Shown piece by piece: positions 1 through 8,340 of a stretch of DNA of 64,000 nucleotides. Made by a program: the position numbers and the translations under genes. The notes under the pieces were generated by a model. It made no database searches and was not told the DNA's origin. It was given only the letters and a program-made list of their open reading frames with translations. Source of the stretch: Spartobacteria bacterium (GTDB lineage: Bacteria; Verrucomicrobiota; Verrucomicrobiia; Chthoniobacterales; UBA10450); assembly GCA_003167365.1 (NCBI GenBank), contig PMTM01000006.1, forward strand, positions 330,391-394,390. Reading direction: 5' to 3'. The first letter of the stretch is position 1. Each line of letters starts with the position of its first letter.

Positions 1-56
1 CTCGGAAATTTTGCCGAAGGCAAAACAACCACAGCCTCTTCATCGCGTTCCTGACC

Positions 57-854
57 GTGATTCGTCGCTGTTGTCGATCTTGCGGTTACGTTGTGGCGAT
101 TTTCTTCGTCGCCGCTCTCGCCCGCGGCGGGCCGGCGTCCGATTTTCGGTTTCATCGGGACACGCTCTCGTTCGTGAACTCGACTGTCTTTGAATACAGC
201 GCCGGGCATGCCCGTGTTCGAAACGCGGCCGCGAAGGACAAGACGCAACGCTATACACGTCGTTGTTTCGTCATGAGCCGGACGGTGATGCAATTTAAGA
301 AGTTCGCGCGCTTCGATCCGAAGGCTCCGCTATTGGATGACAAAACACTCGCCGCGCGTATTCGTGACGTAACGCATCGGCCGCCCTGGCACGATGCGTT
401 GCCGGCGGCGAAGCGCGTAAGTTTTTCCGGCTACGCGGATCTGCGGGCCTTGAGCGAATCGCGCGGACGCGTATTACAAAAGAATATCGGACTGGGTTGG
501 CCAACTTACTTACGAGTGGGCAATTCCCGGATGTTCTATTTGCACAGCCCAAAATATCAGGAACAAACTCAAGCCAATCTCGAAGCGACACTTGCGCGCG
601 GTGAGTTTTTCGTGGCGTATCTTTCCGATTTTCCGATCCTACATATTAATCACTCGGTCCTCGTTTACTCGCACAAACCGATGCGCTTGAAGGATGGAAG
701 CGCTCACTACCTGGTTTATGATCCGAATCATCCCGACGGGCCGCGCGAGTTGAAATGGTCGCCCGCCAAACGCGCCTTCGATTTCCAAAAGGACAAAGAA
801 TTTGTCGGAGGTTTTACGCGCGTCTTTCAAGTTTACGGCAGGCCATTGCAATGA
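57..854 (+). CDS. Secreted papain-like cysteine peptidase candidate
   Basis: A 265-residue protein from a GTG start; the window begins just upstream, so a longer N-terminus cannot be excluded. Residues 11-27 are hydrophobic and look like a signal peptide, so export is likely. A Cys in a CFVMS motif near residue 70 is followed by a helix-like stretch; a His in HSVLVY near residue 199 and a YDPNHP motif near residue 221 come later. This Cys, His, Asx order with a YDPN turn is typical of papain-fold peptidases or transglutaminase-like enzymes. No named family is recognised with certainty, so peptidase activity is inference. It stands alone, convergent with the esterase on the opposite strand. 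Confidence 0.5.
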   Translation: MIRRCCRSCGYVVAIFFVAALARGGPASDFRFHRDTLSFVNSTVFEYSAGHARVRNAAAKDKTQRYTRRCFVMSRTVMQFKKFARFDPKAPLLDDKTLAARIRDVTHRPPWHDALPAAKRVSFSGYADLRALSESRGRVLQKNIGLGWPTYLRVGNSRMFYLHSPKYQEQTQANLEATLARGEFFVAYLSDFPILHINHSVLVYSHKPMRLKDGSAHYLVYDPNHPDGPRELKWSPAKRAFDFQKDKEFVGGFTRVFQVYGRPLQ

Positions 855-895
855 TCTCGTCTAAGATACCGGACCACTTAGGCAGTTGTTAGTTG

Positions 896-1717
896 TTAAT
901 GTCGATCTTGCGCCGGCCCGGGCGACGGAAATAAGAAGCGCAACGCTGGATCAACACGCGTCGCCCACGCGCCCTCGCTATGATCTGCGCCTTCGGCTTC
1001 CAGATATTGGAGATCGTCGAACAACTTCCAACCCTTCTCGATCAGGATATCGCGCAACGTGCGGGCGCGTTCCCACCCAGGCTCATTTGTTCCCGTATCC
1101 AGCCAGATTTTCAGCGGCGGTTTGTCACCAATAGAATCGACCAGCCGATAAATCGAGAAATCGTCCCACCAAATCGAGGGCGACATGACGATAAGGCGCG
1201 TGAAAGCTTGCGGATACAAAATTCCAATCGCGAGCGTTACGAGCGCGCCAAGCGATGATCCGCCCAGGCCGGTGAACTCGGCACCGCGCTTTGTTCGATA
1301 TTTCTTGTCGATGTACGGCTTGAGTTCATTGATCAAGAAGTCGCCGTATTGGCGCGCCAATCCGCGGCTGCGTTTTTTGCGTTCCGATGTGTGGTCGTAG
1401 ATGCCGCGCGTCGGCGCGTATTCGTGAATGCGATCTTCGCCCATGTTGAAGACTGCCACGATGATGAGCGGCTCGATCAACCCCTTGCCGATCAATCGTT
1501 GGGCAGTCTCATCGACGCCCCATTCCACGCCGGCGAATGAAGTGGCCGCATCAAAAACATTCTGTCCGTCGTGCAAATACAAGACAGGGTAGCGTCGTGG
1601 CACGAAGCGGCGGTAACCGCGCGGCAGGTAAATAAGAACGTCGCGTCGATTGCCAAGAATCTTCGAAGGAAACGCGCGGTGCTGCTTAATGTTTCCAGTA
1701 AGCGTGTGTTTGGGCAT
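896..1717 (-). CDS. Putative esterase, enterochelin esterase/esterase D type
   Basis: A 273-residue alpha/beta hydrolase. It has an N-terminal substrate-positioning strand region, an oxyanion-side motif YLHDGQN near residue 50, the nucleophile elbow GGSSLGA (Ser about 155), an acid candidate in LDTGTNE (Asp about 207) and the catalytic His in GADHSEG (about 246). The order and spacing fit the putative-esterase family that includes enterochelin esterase Fes and S-formylglutathione hydrolase. No signal peptide is seen, so it is probably cytoplasmic. It is divergent from the second esterase across about 125 bp. The last codons and stop overlap a TGTCGATCTT site, read here as Gln-Asp-Arg-His. Confidence 0.8.
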   Translation of the reverse strand: MPKHTLTGNIKQHRAFPSKILGNRRDVLIYLPRGYRRFVPRRYPVLYLHDGQNVFDAATSFAGVEWGVDETAQRLIGKGLIEPLIIVAVFNMGEDRIHEYAPTRGIYDHTSERKKRSRGLARQYGDFLINELKPYIDKKYRTKRGAEFTGLGGSSLGALVTLAIGILYPQAFTRLIVMSPSIWWDDFSIYRLVDSIGDKPPLKIWLDTGTNEPGWERARTLRDILIEKGWKLFDDLQYLEAEGADHSEGAWATRVDPALRFLFPSPGPAQDRH

Positions 1718-1841
1718 ACAAGTCGAAACGCATCGCTGAAGATGTCGATCTTGTCCAACGCGTGGCCAAGAGCAGGAACGAATTCAGGTAGGGGCGATTG
1801 ACCTCAATCACCCGCTCTCTGTATTGTCGATCCTTCCGACG

Positions 1842-2552
1842 ATGAACGAACGTTACATTAAGTGGCACACGCCTTATTTGAACCGCGAGTTTGAAATGCT
1901 CGTTTTCGGTGAAGGCGGGGGCGTTCCGCTCATTCTATTTCCAACTTCGTTCGGCAGTTATTATCAAAACAGGGATTTCGGTCTGGTCGGTGCCGTGAGC
2001 GGCTATGTCGATGCGGGCAAGGTCACGGTCTATTGTCCGGACGCGATCGATCTTGAGAGCTTTTACAACAAGGCGATCCATCCGGCCGACCGCATGCGCA
2101 CGCACAACGCCTACGAAAATGTGATTGTGCGCGACGTATTCGACCTGGCGCGGCGCGAATGCAATTGCCAGCGCGTGGCGGTGACCGGCGCGAGTCTAGG
2201 CGCGTATCATGCCGGCAATATTGCGTTCCGCCATCCAGATTTGGTGAGCCACTTTATCAGCTTGAGCGGCTCGTTCGACATCAGCTCATTCTTCGACGGC
2301 TACCACGACGACAACATTTACTTCAATAGCCCTTACGAATATCTGCCAAACACGACTGACCCATGGAAATACGGACACATGGGCATCATCCTCGGCACTG
2401 GCGAATGGGACAACACCCGCCACGAATCCTATCGCCTCTCCGAAATTCTGAACTCAAAAGGCATCAAGCATTTCCTCGACGACCGGAAATGGTGCGGCCA
2501 CGATTGGAACTACTGGCGCGACATGCTGCCGTATTATTTATCGCTGATATGA
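1842..2552 (+). CDS. Esterase family alpha/beta hydrolase
   Basis: A 236-residue hydrolase. The ATG at 1842 is chosen over an upstream in-frame TTG at 1824 because homologous-looking sequence begins with MNERYIKWHT. The nucleophile elbow is GASLG (Ser about 118) and the likely catalytic His lies in WCGHDW (about 220). The family acts on ester or thioester substrates; the true substrate is unknown. It heads a same-strand series with a small membrane protein (ATGA overlap), an ATP-grasp ligase and a GCS2 ligase. Esterase plus ATP-grasp plus COOH-NH2 ligase sets are known as amidoligase neighbourhoods, so it may release or trim an amide-linked product. Confidence 0.78.
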   Translation: MNERYIKWHTPYLNREFEMLVFGEGGGVPLILFPTSFGSYYQNRDFGLVGAVSGYVDAGKVTVYCPDAIDLESFYNKAIHPADRMRTHNAYENVIVRDVFDLARRECNCQRVAVTGASLGAYHAGNIAFRHPDLVSHFISLSGSFDISSFFDGYHDDNIYFNSPYEYLPNTTDPWKYGHMGIILGTGEWDNTRHESYRLSEILNSKGIKHFLDDRKWCGHDWNYWRDMLPYYLSLI

Positions 2553-2764
2553 GCCGAATAAGCTGGTTGGCATTTCTATTCGGGCTTCTTCTCACCGCGA
2601 TTGTCTTCTACAGAGACGCTAGGCGTTCTGGGTGGAAGCGACAACTCACTGAAAGCTTTGGTCGGTTTCTTGTTTCGCGCCGGCTTTCTCTGAACGAGCG
2701 GATTTTGTTATGGATCGGGCTGATATTTATGTTCATACCGTTCTTGCTCACATTTCGTCGGTAA
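2549..2764 (+). CDS. Small two-TM membrane protein
   Basis: A 71-residue protein whose ATG overlaps the esterase stop as ATGA, implying translational coupling. Two hydrophobic segments (about residues 5-20 and 52-68) flank a basic loop, predicting a small inner-membrane protein. No family recognised. The tight overlap is the main argument that it is real. Confidence 0.55.
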   Translation: MSRISWLAFLFGLLLTAIVFYRDARRSGWKRQLTESFGRFLVSRRLSLNERILLWIGLIFMFIPFLLTFRR

Positions 2765-2855
2765 GAGATTTCTCGACTTCGCTCGAAATGACAAGAATCG
2801 ACATGCCGCTGTATCATATCTGTCTAAATCCGCGTAATCCGCGGTTAACATCTTT
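2765..2855. repeat. Intergenic repeat fragments
   Basis: 2765-2793 is a half-copy of the dispersed TGTCAT(C/T)C repeat, here only its right end (CTTCGCTCGAAATGACA). It is followed around 2822-2846 by AAATCCGCGTAATCCGCGG, a word typical of short dispersed intergenic repeats. The stretch separates the small membrane gene from the ATP-grasp gene. Confidence 0.45.
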
Positions 2856-3821
2856 ATGAAGAAAATCGGAATTCTCTTTGGCCAGGAAAGCAGTTTCCCG
2901 CCGGCGTTTGTCGAGCGGGTGAATCAGAAAACCGGCGGCAACGACATCGTCGCGGAGTTCGTCAAGATCGACAAGGTAGTGCAGGGCGAGCCATGCGGTT
3001 ACGACGTGGTGATCGACCGGATTTCGCAGGACGTTCCGTTTTATCGCGCCTGGCTCAAGAACGCCGCACTTACCGGCACGGCGGTGGTGAACAATCCATT
3101 TTGGTGGAGCGCGGACGAAAAGTTTTTTAATAACGCGCTCGCGACCAAGATCGGCGTGGCTGTTCCGCGCACCGTGCTCTTGCCATCGAACCAGCCACCG
3201 CCGGACACGAACGACCAGTCGTTCCGCAACCTCGCATATCCGATGAACTGGGAAGCGATTTTCAGCTACGTCGGCTGGCCCGCGTTCTTCAAACCATTCG
3301 CGGGGGGCGGATGGAAGAACGTTTATCGGCTAAACAATGCCGACGAATTCTTCAGCGCCTACCACGAAACCGGCCAGCTCGTCATGATGTTGCAGGAAGA
3401 AGTGAAGTTCGACATGTACTTCCGCTGCTATTGCATCGATCAACGCAACGTCCGTATCATGCCGTACGAACCGCGGCATCCGTATCATTTGCGTTATCAG
3501 ACCGAGTGGCAGACGCCGCCGGAAGTCTTGCAGAAGGTCGAACAGGGCGTGCTCACTTTGAATCAATATCTCGGCTACGATCTAAACACAGTGGAGTTCG
3601 CGATCCGCGACGGTGTGCCCGTGGCGATTGATTTTTGCAATCCGGCGCCCGATGCGGAAGCGGCGAACGTTGGTCAGGCGAATTTCGAATGGGTCGTCGA
3701 AGCGGTGTCCGAGATGGCGATCCGCAAAGCGCGCGAACACATTCCCGGCCGAAATAATTTAAGCTGGGGCAAGTTCGTTCACGCGGCCGTCAACATGCGG
3801 CGGCTGGAAGATCTTGCCTAA
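2856..3821 (+). CDS. ATP-grasp ligase (RimK-like)
   Basis: A 321-residue protein with an ATP-grasp fold. An N-terminal alpha/beta domain is followed by the ATP-binding Lys and glycine-rich loop in FFKPFAGGGWKNV (about 145-157), the hinge MLQEEV near residue 179 and the metal-binding tail VEFAIRDG then AIDFCNPAPD (about 249-270). ATP-grasp enzymes join a carboxylate to an amine through an acyl phosphate. Together with the GCS2 ligase, M29 peptidase and second ATP-grasp-like gene downstream it suggests a pathway making an amide or small peptide; substrate unknown. The stop codon TAA overlaps a TGTCGATCTT-type 10-mer (complement, 3820-3829). Confidence 0.8.
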   Translation: MKKIGILFGQESSFPPAFVERVNQKTGGNDIVAEFVKIDKVVQGEPCGYDVVIDRISQDVPFYRAWLKNAALTGTAVVNNPFWWSADEKFFNNALATKIGVAVPRTVLLPSNQPPPDTNDQSFRNLAYPMNWEAIFSYVGWPAFFKPFAGGGWKNVYRLNNADEFFSAYHETGQLVMMLQEEVKFDMYFRCYCIDQRNVRIMPYEPRHPYHLRYQTEWQTPPEVLQKVEQGVLTLNQYLGYDLNTVEFAIRDGVPVAIDFCNPAPDAEAANVGQANFEWVVEAVSEMAIRKAREHIPGRNNLSWGKFVHAAVNMRRLEDLA

Positions 3822-3841
3822 GATCGACAATCAACTTCGCG

Positions 3842-3957
3842 TGTCATCCTGAGCGGAGCGAAGGATCTCACAAAGTATGATGCGTTACGCAATGGGGGCT
3901 TGTGCGATCCAATAGCTGTTGTGAGGTCCCTCGTCGTCTTCGCGACTCGGGATGACA
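3842..3957. repeat. TGTCATCC inverted-repeat element, copy 1
   Basis: A 116-bp intergenic element that starts TGTCATCCTGAG and ends CTCGGGATGACA, giving about 12-bp imperfect terminal inverted repeats. Inside the left end is AGCGAAGGATCTCACAAAG, shared with other copies in this window (40324, 41499, 52287). It fills nearly all of the gap between the ATP-grasp and GCS2 genes. It codes for nothing and looks like a MITE/REP-type repeat. Confidence 0.7.
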
Positions 3958-3991
3958 ATGCGCTATTTTTGAGAGAGGATTGTCTCCCGCC

Positions 3992-5110
3992 ATGAGCAAG
4001 AAGAAGCATACTTTCACCCTCGGCATCGAAGAGGAATTCGCGATTGTCGATCCGGAGACGGGCGAGTTGCGCTCGCACATCCAGGAAATCCTCGAAGGCA
4101 GCAAGGTCACGCTCAAAGAGCAGATCAAACCCGAGATGCACCAATCGGTCGTCGAGCTCGGCACGGAAATTTGCCAGTCGATTGTCGAGGCGCGATCGCA
4201 CGTCGTTGATCTGCGTAGCAAGCTCGCCACTCTTGCGGGGCGCGGCGGATTGAAAATCGCGTCGGTCGGCACGCATCCGTTTTCGCATTGGCACGATCAA
4301 CTCATCACCGAAGGCGAGCGTTACCAGGAAATCGTTAAAGACATGCAATTGCTCGCGCGCGCGAACCTCATTTTCGGATTGCATGTGCACGTCGGTATTC
4401 CCGATCGCGAATCGGCCATCCACGTCATGAATCAGGCCCGCTACTTCCTTCCGCATATCTACGCGCTCTCGGTCAACTCGCCGTTCTGGGTCGGCCGCAA
4501 CACCGGCCTAAAAGGTTACCGGTTGAAAGTGTTCGAGCGTTTTCCGAGAACGGGAATTCCGGATGCCTTCGAAAGCCTTTCCGAGTACGAGGATTACTGC
4601 AAGCTGCTGGTCAAGACCGGCTGCGTTGATAACGCCAAGAAAATTTGGTGGGACATCCGGTTGCACCCGTTTTTCGACACGCTCGAAGTGCGTGTTTGCG
4701 ATGCGCAAACGCGCGTGGACGACACGCTCGCGATTGCGGCGCTAATCCAGGCCGTGATCGCGAAGTTGTTCAAGCTGCTTCGTCAAAACACTACCTTCCG
4801 CGTTTATCGCCGCCGGCTACTCGATGAAAACCGCTGGCGCGCGTCACGTTACGGAATCGACGGCAAGCTCATCGATTTCGGCCGGGAAGCCGAAGTTGAA
4901 ACACGCAGTCTCTTGAACGAGCTGCTCGAATTCGTCTCGACCGAAGTTGGAGAACTTGGCAGCGCCAACGAGATGGCGCACATCGAACGCATCATGCGCG
5001 AAGGGACCGGCGCGGATCGACAATTAGCCACCTGGGAACGGACGCACGACATGAAGGCGGTCGTCCATCAAATCGTGGACGAGACTTACCAGGGATTGAG
5101 CGTTGGCTAG
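3992..5110 (+). CDS. ybdK: YbdK-type carboxylate-amine ligase (GCS2 family)
   Basis: A 372-residue glutamate-cysteine-ligase-family-2 protein. The N-terminus carries FTLGIEEEFAIVD, with the acidic metal/ATP-binding set; GLHVHVGI near residue 132 and DIRLHPFFDTLEVRVCD near residue 225 are further family signatures. Characterised YbdK proteins show weak gamma-glutamyl-cysteine ligase activity, but the physiological substrate is usually unknown. ATG 3992 is preferred; TTG 3980 is a possible alternative. It is not Dop or PafA, whose motifs differ. It sits between an ATP-grasp gene and an M29 aminopeptidase, consistent with an amide-bond pathway. Confidence 0.85.
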   Translation: MSKKKHTFTLGIEEEFAIVDPETGELRSHIQEILEGSKVTLKEQIKPEMHQSVVELGTEICQSIVEARSHVVDLRSKLATLAGRGGLKIASVGTHPFSHWHDQLITEGERYQEIVKDMQLLARANLIFGLHVHVGIPDRESAIHVMNQARYFLPHIYALSVNSPFWVGRNTGLKGYRLKVFERFPRTGIPDAFESLSEYEDYCKLLVKTGCVDNAKKIWWDIRLHPFFDTLEVRVCDAQTRVDDTLAIAALIQAVIAKLFKLLRQNTTFRVYRRRLLDENRWRASRYGIDGKLIDFGREAEVETRSLLNELLEFVSTEVGELGSANEMAHIERIMREGTGADRQLATWERTHDMKAVVHQIVDETYQGLSVG

Positions 5111-5168
5111 ACATGACAAAGCCGGTTTACTCCCAGCGAATTTCCGCGTAAAACTGTCCGCCTTGCCA

Positions 5169-6194
5169 ATGCCAGATCGAATTGTTGCCGATAAAATAGA
5201 CGTCGATCCGGAGCTGATTCCCGGTGCGCGTAATGCCGTGCGCATTTGTCTTCAGTTAAAACCGGAAGAGCGGATCACGATTATCACCGACGAAGCGACC
5301 TGCGATATCGCGGCGGCCTTGCAGGTCGAAGTAGATGAAATTGGCGCCGAGCACGCCGTTTTTATCTTGGAAAATTATTCATCGCGCCCGCTCGTTGCCA
5401 TGCCGCAAATCATCCTCGACGATCTGGCCCAATCGCAGGTCTCGATCTTTTGCGCCCAGTCGCAGCGCGGCGAGCTCCCTGCGCGGATGCAAATGAGCGA
5501 TGTCGTGAACAAGAAACACATTCGCCACGGTCACATGGTGAATATTACGCGCCAGATCATGCTCGAAGGAATGCGCGCAGATTTCCGCGCCATTGACGCG
5601 CTCAGCCAGCGATTGATCGAGCGTGTGCGTCATGCCGAGCGCATTACGTGTCGCACGCCGCACGGCACCGATTTCCAAGGTGAGTTTTCGCCAAAGCTGA
5701 AATGGTTAAAAACGAGCGGCATCATCACGCCGGAGAAATGGGGCAATCTGCCCGGCGGCGAAATTTTCACTTCGCCGGCAAACACGAATGGCACGTTCGT
5801 CGTCGATGGCGTGGTCGGCGACTATCTTTGCCAAAAATATGGCGATCTGCACGACGCGCCGCTCACCATCGAGGTGAAGAACAATCGCATTGTCGATCTT
5901 CGTTGCGATCACAAGGAACTGTTGGAGGAATTCCGCGAATACACGAGCACGGATGAAAACAGTAATCGCGTCGGCGAATTTGCCATTGGCACCAACACCG
6001 CCTGCACACGCGTCATCGGCAACATTTTGCAGGACGAAAAAATCCCCGGCGTTCACATCGCCTTCGGTCATCCCTACGCCGAACACACCGGCGCCGATTG
6101 GAAATCGAAGACGCACATCGATTGCGTCGGGCGCGACTTCGACATCTGGTTCGACGGCGAGCAAGTGATGGAGCGCGGGAAGTTCTTGGCCTAA
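5169..6194 (+). CDS. M29-family aminopeptidase (AmpS/aminopeptidase T-like)
   Basis: A 341-residue metallopeptidase-type protein. Candidate metal ligands lie in LPGGEIFTSP, VGEFAIGTN, HIAFGHPY and KTHIDCV, in the order expected for family M29 (two Glu, His, His, Asp). ATG 5169 is chosen; a TTG at 5103 overlapping the previous gene would add 22 residues without family resemblance. M29 enzymes remove N-terminal residues using two divalent metals in the cytoplasm. Only 3 nt separate it from the next ATP-grasp-like gene, so the two are probably one transcript. Confidence 0.82.
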   Translation: MPDRIVADKIDVDPELIPGARNAVRICLQLKPEERITIITDEATCDIAAALQVEVDEIGAEHAVFILENYSSRPLVAMPQIILDDLAQSQVSIFCAQSQRGELPARMQMSDVVNKKHIRHGHMVNITRQIMLEGMRADFRAIDALSQRLIERVRHAERITCRTPHGTDFQGEFSPKLKWLKTSGIITPEKWGNLPGGEIFTSPANTNGTFVVDGVVGDYLCQKYGDLHDAPLTIEVKNNRIVDLRCDHKELLEEFREYTSTDENSNRVGEFAIGTNTACTRVIGNILQDEKIPGVHIAFGHPYAEHTGADWKSKTHIDCVGRDFDIWFDGEQVMERGKFLA

Positions 6195-6197
6195 TCG

Positions 6198-7424
6198 ATG
6201 GAACCGGCGAGTCGTTGGCGGTTCAACGCTGACTTCACTGCGGAAAAATATGCGACGCTGGTGCGTTGCGTGAATGAGACGGAAAAATGGCCGACGGATT
6301 TTCGCGTCTCAGAGACGCCGATTTTCTTAACGAATGAGTTCACGAATGAAGTAATAGGCGCCGCCAGTGCGATCGTCGATCTTGTCCGGACACCGGAGTT
6401 CGCGCGACATGCGAAGTCGGCGATTCCAAAAGGCTTGGAAGTGCCGGATGAATCGACGCATCCGAATTTTCTGGTCGTCGATTTCGGAATTTGTGGTGAA
6501 GGAAATCGGCTCATCCCGCGATTGATCGAGCTCCAGGCGTTCCCAAGCTTATTCGGCTTTCAGTTAATGCTTTTGCATTGCATGCGGAAAGCTTTCCCAG
6601 CGATTCCGCGCGACTGGACCTCATCGTTCGGGGGGATAAAAGACGATGAATACATCGAGCTGTTGCGCCGCACGATTATCGCCGATGTCGATCCGGAAAA
6701 CGTCATCCTGCTCGAGATCGAGCCGGAGAAACAAAAAACGCGAATCGATTTCGCAGCCACGGAAACATTGCTTGGGATCCGGTCTGTCTGTCTGACGAAA
6801 ATCAGGAAACGCGGCCGCCAACTATTTTACGAACGCGATGGGCGGGAAATGCGCATCGAACGGATTTATAATCGCGTCATCTTTGACGAATTGCTGCGGC
6901 GCTCCGATGTCGATCCCGGTTTCCGATTTCAAGACGATCTCGATGTCACTTGGGTTGGCCATCCCAATTGGTATTTCCGGATTAGCAAACATTCGCTGCC
7001 ATTTCTAAAAACAGAGCACACGTCGCTGGCGTTTTTCGCGGACGAGTTTCCGGCCGGAGAGAAGATCGGCGATTACGTTCTGAAGCCGCTTTACTCATTC
7101 GCCGGACTCGGGGTGGACATGAAGCCGACATCCGAAAAACTCGTGGCGCTCGAAAAACCGCGGGAATGGATTTTGCAAAAGAAAGTCACCTACGCCGAGT
7201 TTGTGCCGACAGTCGATGGTCGAAAATCAAAAGCAGAAATCCGGATGATGTTTGTGTGGCCGGACGACGACATCGGGCCGACTCTGGTGAACAATCTCGT
7301 CCGGATGAGCCAGGGGGAAATGATGGGCGTCGATTTTAACAAAGACAGAACCTGGGTCGGCTCAAGTATCGCGCTCCACCAAGGAGGCCAATCCGACGGT
7401 GGCGAATTTGGGCGGAAGAAATAA
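6198..7424 (+). CDS. ATP-grasp-like protein, unknown substrate
   Basis: A 408-residue protein. The C-terminal half has the look of an ATP-grasp core: a Lys/Gly-rich segment VLKPLYSFAGLGVDMK (about 292-307), a hinge-like WILQKKV (about 322), and an acidic/Asn tail VNNLVRMSQG and VDFNKDRTW (about 367-389). The N-terminal half matches nothing I recognise. It resembles the larger ATP-grasp or circularly permuted ATP-grasp proteins rather than RimK. Its 3-nt spacing from the M29 gene argues for a shared role. Function is inference. Confidence 0.55.
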   Translation: MEPASRWRFNADFTAEKYATLVRCVNETEKWPTDFRVSETPIFLTNEFTNEVIGAASAIVDLVRTPEFARHAKSAIPKGLEVPDESTHPNFLVVDFGICGEGNRLIPRLIELQAFPSLFGFQLMLLHCMRKAFPAIPRDWTSSFGGIKDDEYIELLRRTIIADVDPENVILLEIEPEKQKTRIDFAATETLLGIRSVCLTKIRKRGRQLFYERDGREMRIERIYNRVIFDELLRRSDVDPGFRFQDDLDVTWVGHPNWYFRISKHSLPFLKTEHTSLAFFADEFPAGEKIGDYVLKPLYSFAGLGVDMKPTSEKLVALEKPREWILQKKVTYAEFVPTVDGRKSKAEIRMMFVWPDDDIGPTLVNNLVRMSQGEMMGVDFNKDRTWVGSSIALHQGGQSDGGEFGRKK

Positions 7425-7468
7425 ACGCGCTTGAGTTTTTATCGTGCGACCCGTATCGCTGGAGGAAG

Positions 7469-7672
7469 ATGTCCTCGGATACCCGGAAAGCGCTTGGCCT
7501 GATTTCGATTTACACCGGCCTGCTGTTTTTCCTAATCGGCTTCGCCGGCCGGATGAAATCCGATTTTCATTCCCGCCTCGAAATATCGACCGCGGGATTT
7601 TATGCCGCCGGCGCCTTCGCGGCGCTGGGGGTGATCATGCTTTTGCTCTCCTTTAAAGGAAAGCGGAGCTGA
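7469..7672 (+). CDS. Small two-TM membrane protein
   Basis: A 67-residue protein with two predicted transmembrane segments (about 9-26 and 43-62) and a basic C-terminus. It starts 44 nt after the ATP-grasp-like gene on the same strand. No family is recognised; it could be a membrane partner of the cluster or an unrelated small gene. Confidence 0.55.
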   Translation: MSSDTRKALGLISIYTGLLFFLIGFAGRMKSDFHSRLEISTAGFYAAGAFAALGVIMLLLSFKGKRS

Positions 7673-7737
7673 ATCAACGCGAACGCGGCGGCAACCGTTC
7701 CCGATCGCCGCCGCATCGGTCTGCCAACCAACCGAGG

Positions 7738-8100
7738 TTATTCTTTCTGTGCGGCGTGAAGCTTCGTCGCGGCGTCGCGCATTTGTGCGTGCGCTGCCTT
7801 CATGTCATCAAGTTTTTGCAGCTGTTCGGCGGTGAGCAGAGGCCGGATTTGCGCCATGGTGGATTCCATCACGGCTTTGGATTTCTGCATCGCATCCTGG
7901 TGAATTGCCTTCAACTGCGGTTTGGCTTGGTCGAGAATCGGTTGAACCTTTGCCGTCTGATCCGGCGTCAGGTTCAGCATCTGGCCTATCTTGTCCAGAC
8001 GATTTCCCTGGCCGTGCCAGCCGGGTCCGGCCTGCGCGATAGCGAAGCCGCTGAGCGCAATCGCGCCGGCGGCTGCAAGTGTAAGTAAGTTTCTTTTCAT
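7738..8100 (-). CDS. Spy/CpxP-like periplasmic LTXXQ protein
   Basis: A 120-residue exported protein. A clear signal peptide (MKRNLLTLAAAGAIALSGFA, cleavage after AQA) precedes a helical, Gln/Lys-rich mature part with two LTxxQ-type motifs, LTPDQTAK near residue 47 and LTAEQLQK near residue 91. LTXXQ proteins of the Spy/CpxP/ZraP group act as periplasmic chaperones or stress and metal sensors. It is divergent from the ECF sigma factor gene across 240 bp. The start is preceded by an A-rich stretch with AAAAAGAAAAAA as a weak ribosome site. Confidence 0.72.
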   Translation of the reverse strand: MKRNLLTLAAAGAIALSGFAIAQAGPGWHGQGNRLDKIGQMLNLTPDQTAKVQPILDQAKPQLKAIHQDAMQKSKAVMESTMAQIRPLLTAEQLQKLDDMKAAHAQMRDAATKLHAAQKE

Positions 8101-8340
8101 TTTTTTCTTTTTGTCTGTTCTGTTTGAGCGCCGAGGCGCCCGTTCAATGGTGATGACCGGGCGCGGATGAAGCTGGTTACATTTTTTTACGGCTAAGTAT
8201 CGAACTGCTTGGCGCGGCGAGCATTTCATGCAGTCCGGCTAGAAGATAGACGCTTGGCACAAGCGCCTCTACATACAAAGGTGTAACCGGAACCGTCCAC
8301 TCCCTGTCATTATCAGCGGTGTGGATACGCTCACGACTAC
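8101..8340. promoter_or_regulatory. Divergent intergenic region between Spy-like gene and ECF sigma factor
   Basis: A 240-bp gap with no gene. About 50 bp before the sigma factor ATG is GGAACC (8289-8294), matching the typical -35 element of ECF-sigma-dependent promoters, so autoregulation is possible; the -10 side is not convincing. The exact promoter is inference. Confidence 0.3.

Noticed and set aside
3992-5110. GCS2 ligase as the missing UBact ligase or deamidase (PafA/Dop)
   Set aside because: Motifs and length (372 residues, GIEEEF, GLHVHVGI) fit YbdK; PafA/Dop are longer with different signatures, and the gene is 23 kb from the proteasome operon.
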